A model generated the notes under the pieces. The model ran no database searches. It saw only the letters and a list, made by a program, of their open reading frames with translations, and was not told where the DNA came from. DNA of 7,084 bases from Acidobacteriaceae bacterium (GTDB lineage: Bacteria > Acidobacteriota > Terriglobia > Terriglobales > Acidobacteriaceae): positions 1-7,084 of the forward strand of contig JASHUF010000219.1 in assembly GCA_030040175.1 (NCBI GenBank), in the 5' to 3' direction. The translations under genes and the position numbers were made by a program. Of this stretch, positions 5,756 to 7,084 are shown one piece after another (positions within the stretch are counted from its first letter, which is position 1; every line of letters starts with the position of its first letter).

Positions 5756-7084
5756 ATGCCGGGCAACAACGAGAAGCAGCCCTCAGAAAGCTTGACCGTC
5801 TGCGGCAGATTGCAGCCGGTCGCGGCTTTTTTCGTCCTCCTCCTCGTCGCACTCGCGCCTACCGGATGTTCCGTCACCAGACCGGCTTTAGGCGGGATCT
5901 CCGTGACCGATCCGAGTGGAACCGTGGCAGGACAAGTGAGCTCGGTCGTGGTGAGCAACTCCGTGGATGTCAGTGTGGCCGTCAATGGAAACACTGCGGG
6001 TCTGGGAGTTGACTGGAGTCTGCTCTGCGGGGGCAGCATGGTTACCACCTCTAACCCCGATCCCTGTGGAACCATCACTCCTGTGCACGTGGGCAGTAAC
6101 ATCAATATGGTTTATTTGGCCCCGCCTTATATTCCAGTCGGCAATACTGTAACGCTAACGGCAACCGCTACCGGTGATCCGTCCCAGTCTGCGAGTATCA
6201 CGCTTACCATCGTGCCGGAACCCGTCTCCATTCAATTCACACAGGGATTTCTGCCCCCGTCGGCCATGGCGGCCGCCGGAACGGCGCAGCTTGCGGCAAC
6301 GGTCAGCAATGATCCGACTTACGCGGGCGTGAAGTGGTCTGTAAGTTGCGGCGGCAGTGCATGCGGCTCATTCAACCCCGCGGCCACTCCGAGCGGCGGA
6401 GCTGCGGCCGTTACGGTTTTCTCCGCGCCGTCGGCCATTCCTTCCGGCGGTACGGTGACTGTCACGGCGTCTTCGATCGATAGCCCTCAGAGTTCGGTCA
6501 CCGCGACCATCCAGGTGATGCCGATTTCGGTCACGGCAACCATTGCACCGAACGTGGTGCCGATGGGAGTCAGCGCGACGTTGACTGCTGCGGTTGCATG
6601 GGATGCGCTGGGTCAAGGCGTTTCGTGGGGAACACCGTCGTGCGCTGCTTCGGACTGCGGCCAGGTGACGCCGGGAGCCTGCGTGACCAATCAACCTGCA
6701 AGTTCAAACACCACCGTTTGCACGGCTGTGTACACCCCACCTTCTTCGCTTCCATCGGGAACCACGACACTGCAGGTGGCGGAGACTGCAGTTTCCGTGG
6801 CGGATCCCACCAAGAGCGCGACCGTCAACTTCACCATTGCACCGCCCCCTCCCATCAGCGTGAGCCTGACAGCCACGCCGGGCGCGGTGCAAGTGAGTGG
6901 AGAGACGGCGCTGGCTGCTACCGTTTCTTACGATTTCAGCAACTCGGGAGTGGATTGGCAGTGCAATCCCGCGTGCAGTCTCACCAGCACCACGACTCCC
7001 TCGTCTACGACGAGCACCTCTGCGACTTATACCGCGCACTATAAACCCGCCGGGCCGGTTCCTTCGGGCGATGCGTCCATACCG
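5756..7084 (+). CDS. Multi-domain Ig-like lipoprotein (partial, runs off right edge)
   Basis: The frame is open for 443 codons to the window end without a stop. Residues 1-37 are an export signal ending L-A-P-T-G-C, with Cys38 as probable lipidation site (the Pro at -3 is atypical). Four tandem Ig-like domains follow: ~46-153, 154-255, 256-362 and 363 onward (cut). Each carries a G-V-x-W core (Trp87, Trp194, Trp291, Trp401; 97-110 residue period) followed by cysteines that probably pair. Domains 1-3 also have an A-P or P-P segment then I/L-P-x-G-x-T, ending in a Thr-rich last strand. It is a paralog of the one-domain lipoprotein 150 bp upstream, in the same direction. Such stalk-like arrays usually hold a distal binding domain away from the membrane or mediate adhesion. 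The C-terminal part that might reveal this is missing. Start chosen from AGGGGA 7 nt upstream. Confidence 0.85.
   Translation, partial: MPGNNEKQPSESLTVCGRLQPVAAFFVLLLVALAPTGCSVTRPALGGISVTDPSGTVAGQVSSVVVSNSVDVSVAVNGNTAGLGVDWSLLCGGSMVTTSNPDPCGTITPVHVGSNINMVYLAPPYIPVGNTVTLTATATGDPSQSASITLTIVPEPVSIQFTQGFLPPSAMAAAGTAQLAATVSNDPTYAGVKWSVSCGGSACGSFNPAATPSGGAAAVTVFSAPSAIPSGGTVTVTASSIDSPQSSVTATIQVMPISVTATIAPNVVPMGVSATLTAAVAWDALGQGVSWGTPSCAASDCGQVTPGACVTNQPASSNTTVCTAVYTPPSSLPSGTTTLQVAETAVSVADPTKSATVNFTIAPPPPISVSLTATPGAVQVSGETALAATVSYDFSNSGVDWQCNPACSLTSTTTPSSTTSTSATYTAHYKPAGPVPSGDASIP

Noticed and set aside
5359..6012. 217-codon plus-strand frame bridging the two Ig-like genes
   Set aside because: It runs out of frame through both supported genes and its translation is Arg/Cys/His-rich shadow sequence, apart from the short V-T-F-T-I-V-P-A stretch reported as a finding.

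Overview
The window looks like chromosomal DNA of a GC-rich Gram-negative bacterium, most likely an Acidobacteriota of the Terriglobia type. This assignment is inference. It rests on the style of the proteins: multi-domain Ig-like lipoproteins with paired cysteines and Y-T-A-P / P-x-G-x-T motifs, a propeller lipoprotein, and a tiny protein ending in a PENPT sorting-type tail. No housekeeping or RNA marker gene is present to confirm it. All five genes appear to encode exported proteins, and no cytoplasmic enzyme is visible.

Layout. (1) Positions 1-1467, minus strand: a partial gene, running off the left edge, for a secreted PstS-like substrate-binding protein. (2) Positions 1468-2335: a long divergent intergenic region without a convincing gene. 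It holds an 8-bp inverted repeat just upstream of the PstS-like gene, four directly repeated 23-bp elements arranged as two pairs with an exact 30-bp pitch, and a GC-rich hairpin. (3) Positions 2336-4510, plus strand: a large lipoprotein with a carboxypeptidase-regulatory-like region and seven propeller-type repeats. (4) Positions 4714-4902: a 62-residue protein that is almost only a signal peptide plus a PEP-CTERM-like tail, bracketed by two strong GC-rich hairpins (4601-4645 and 4949-4990). (5) Positions 5114-5605: a small lipoprotein with one Ig-like domain. (6) Positions 5756 to the right edge: a paralogous lipoprotein with at least four Ig-like domains, cut by the window end.

The four plus-strand genes are collinear but separated by gaps of 150-211 bp that contain hairpins, so they may be separate units or a loosely coupled surface-protein cluster rather than a tight operon. 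The recurring theme is envelope display: three lipoproteins, one periplasmic or secreted binding protein and one candidate exosortase-type substrate. A joint function (adhesion, matrix assembly, or ligand capture at the surface) is plausible but not shown by the sequence. Start codons were reassigned using Shine-Dalgarno positions; in four of the five genes the purine-rich motif sits exactly 7 nt before the chosen start.
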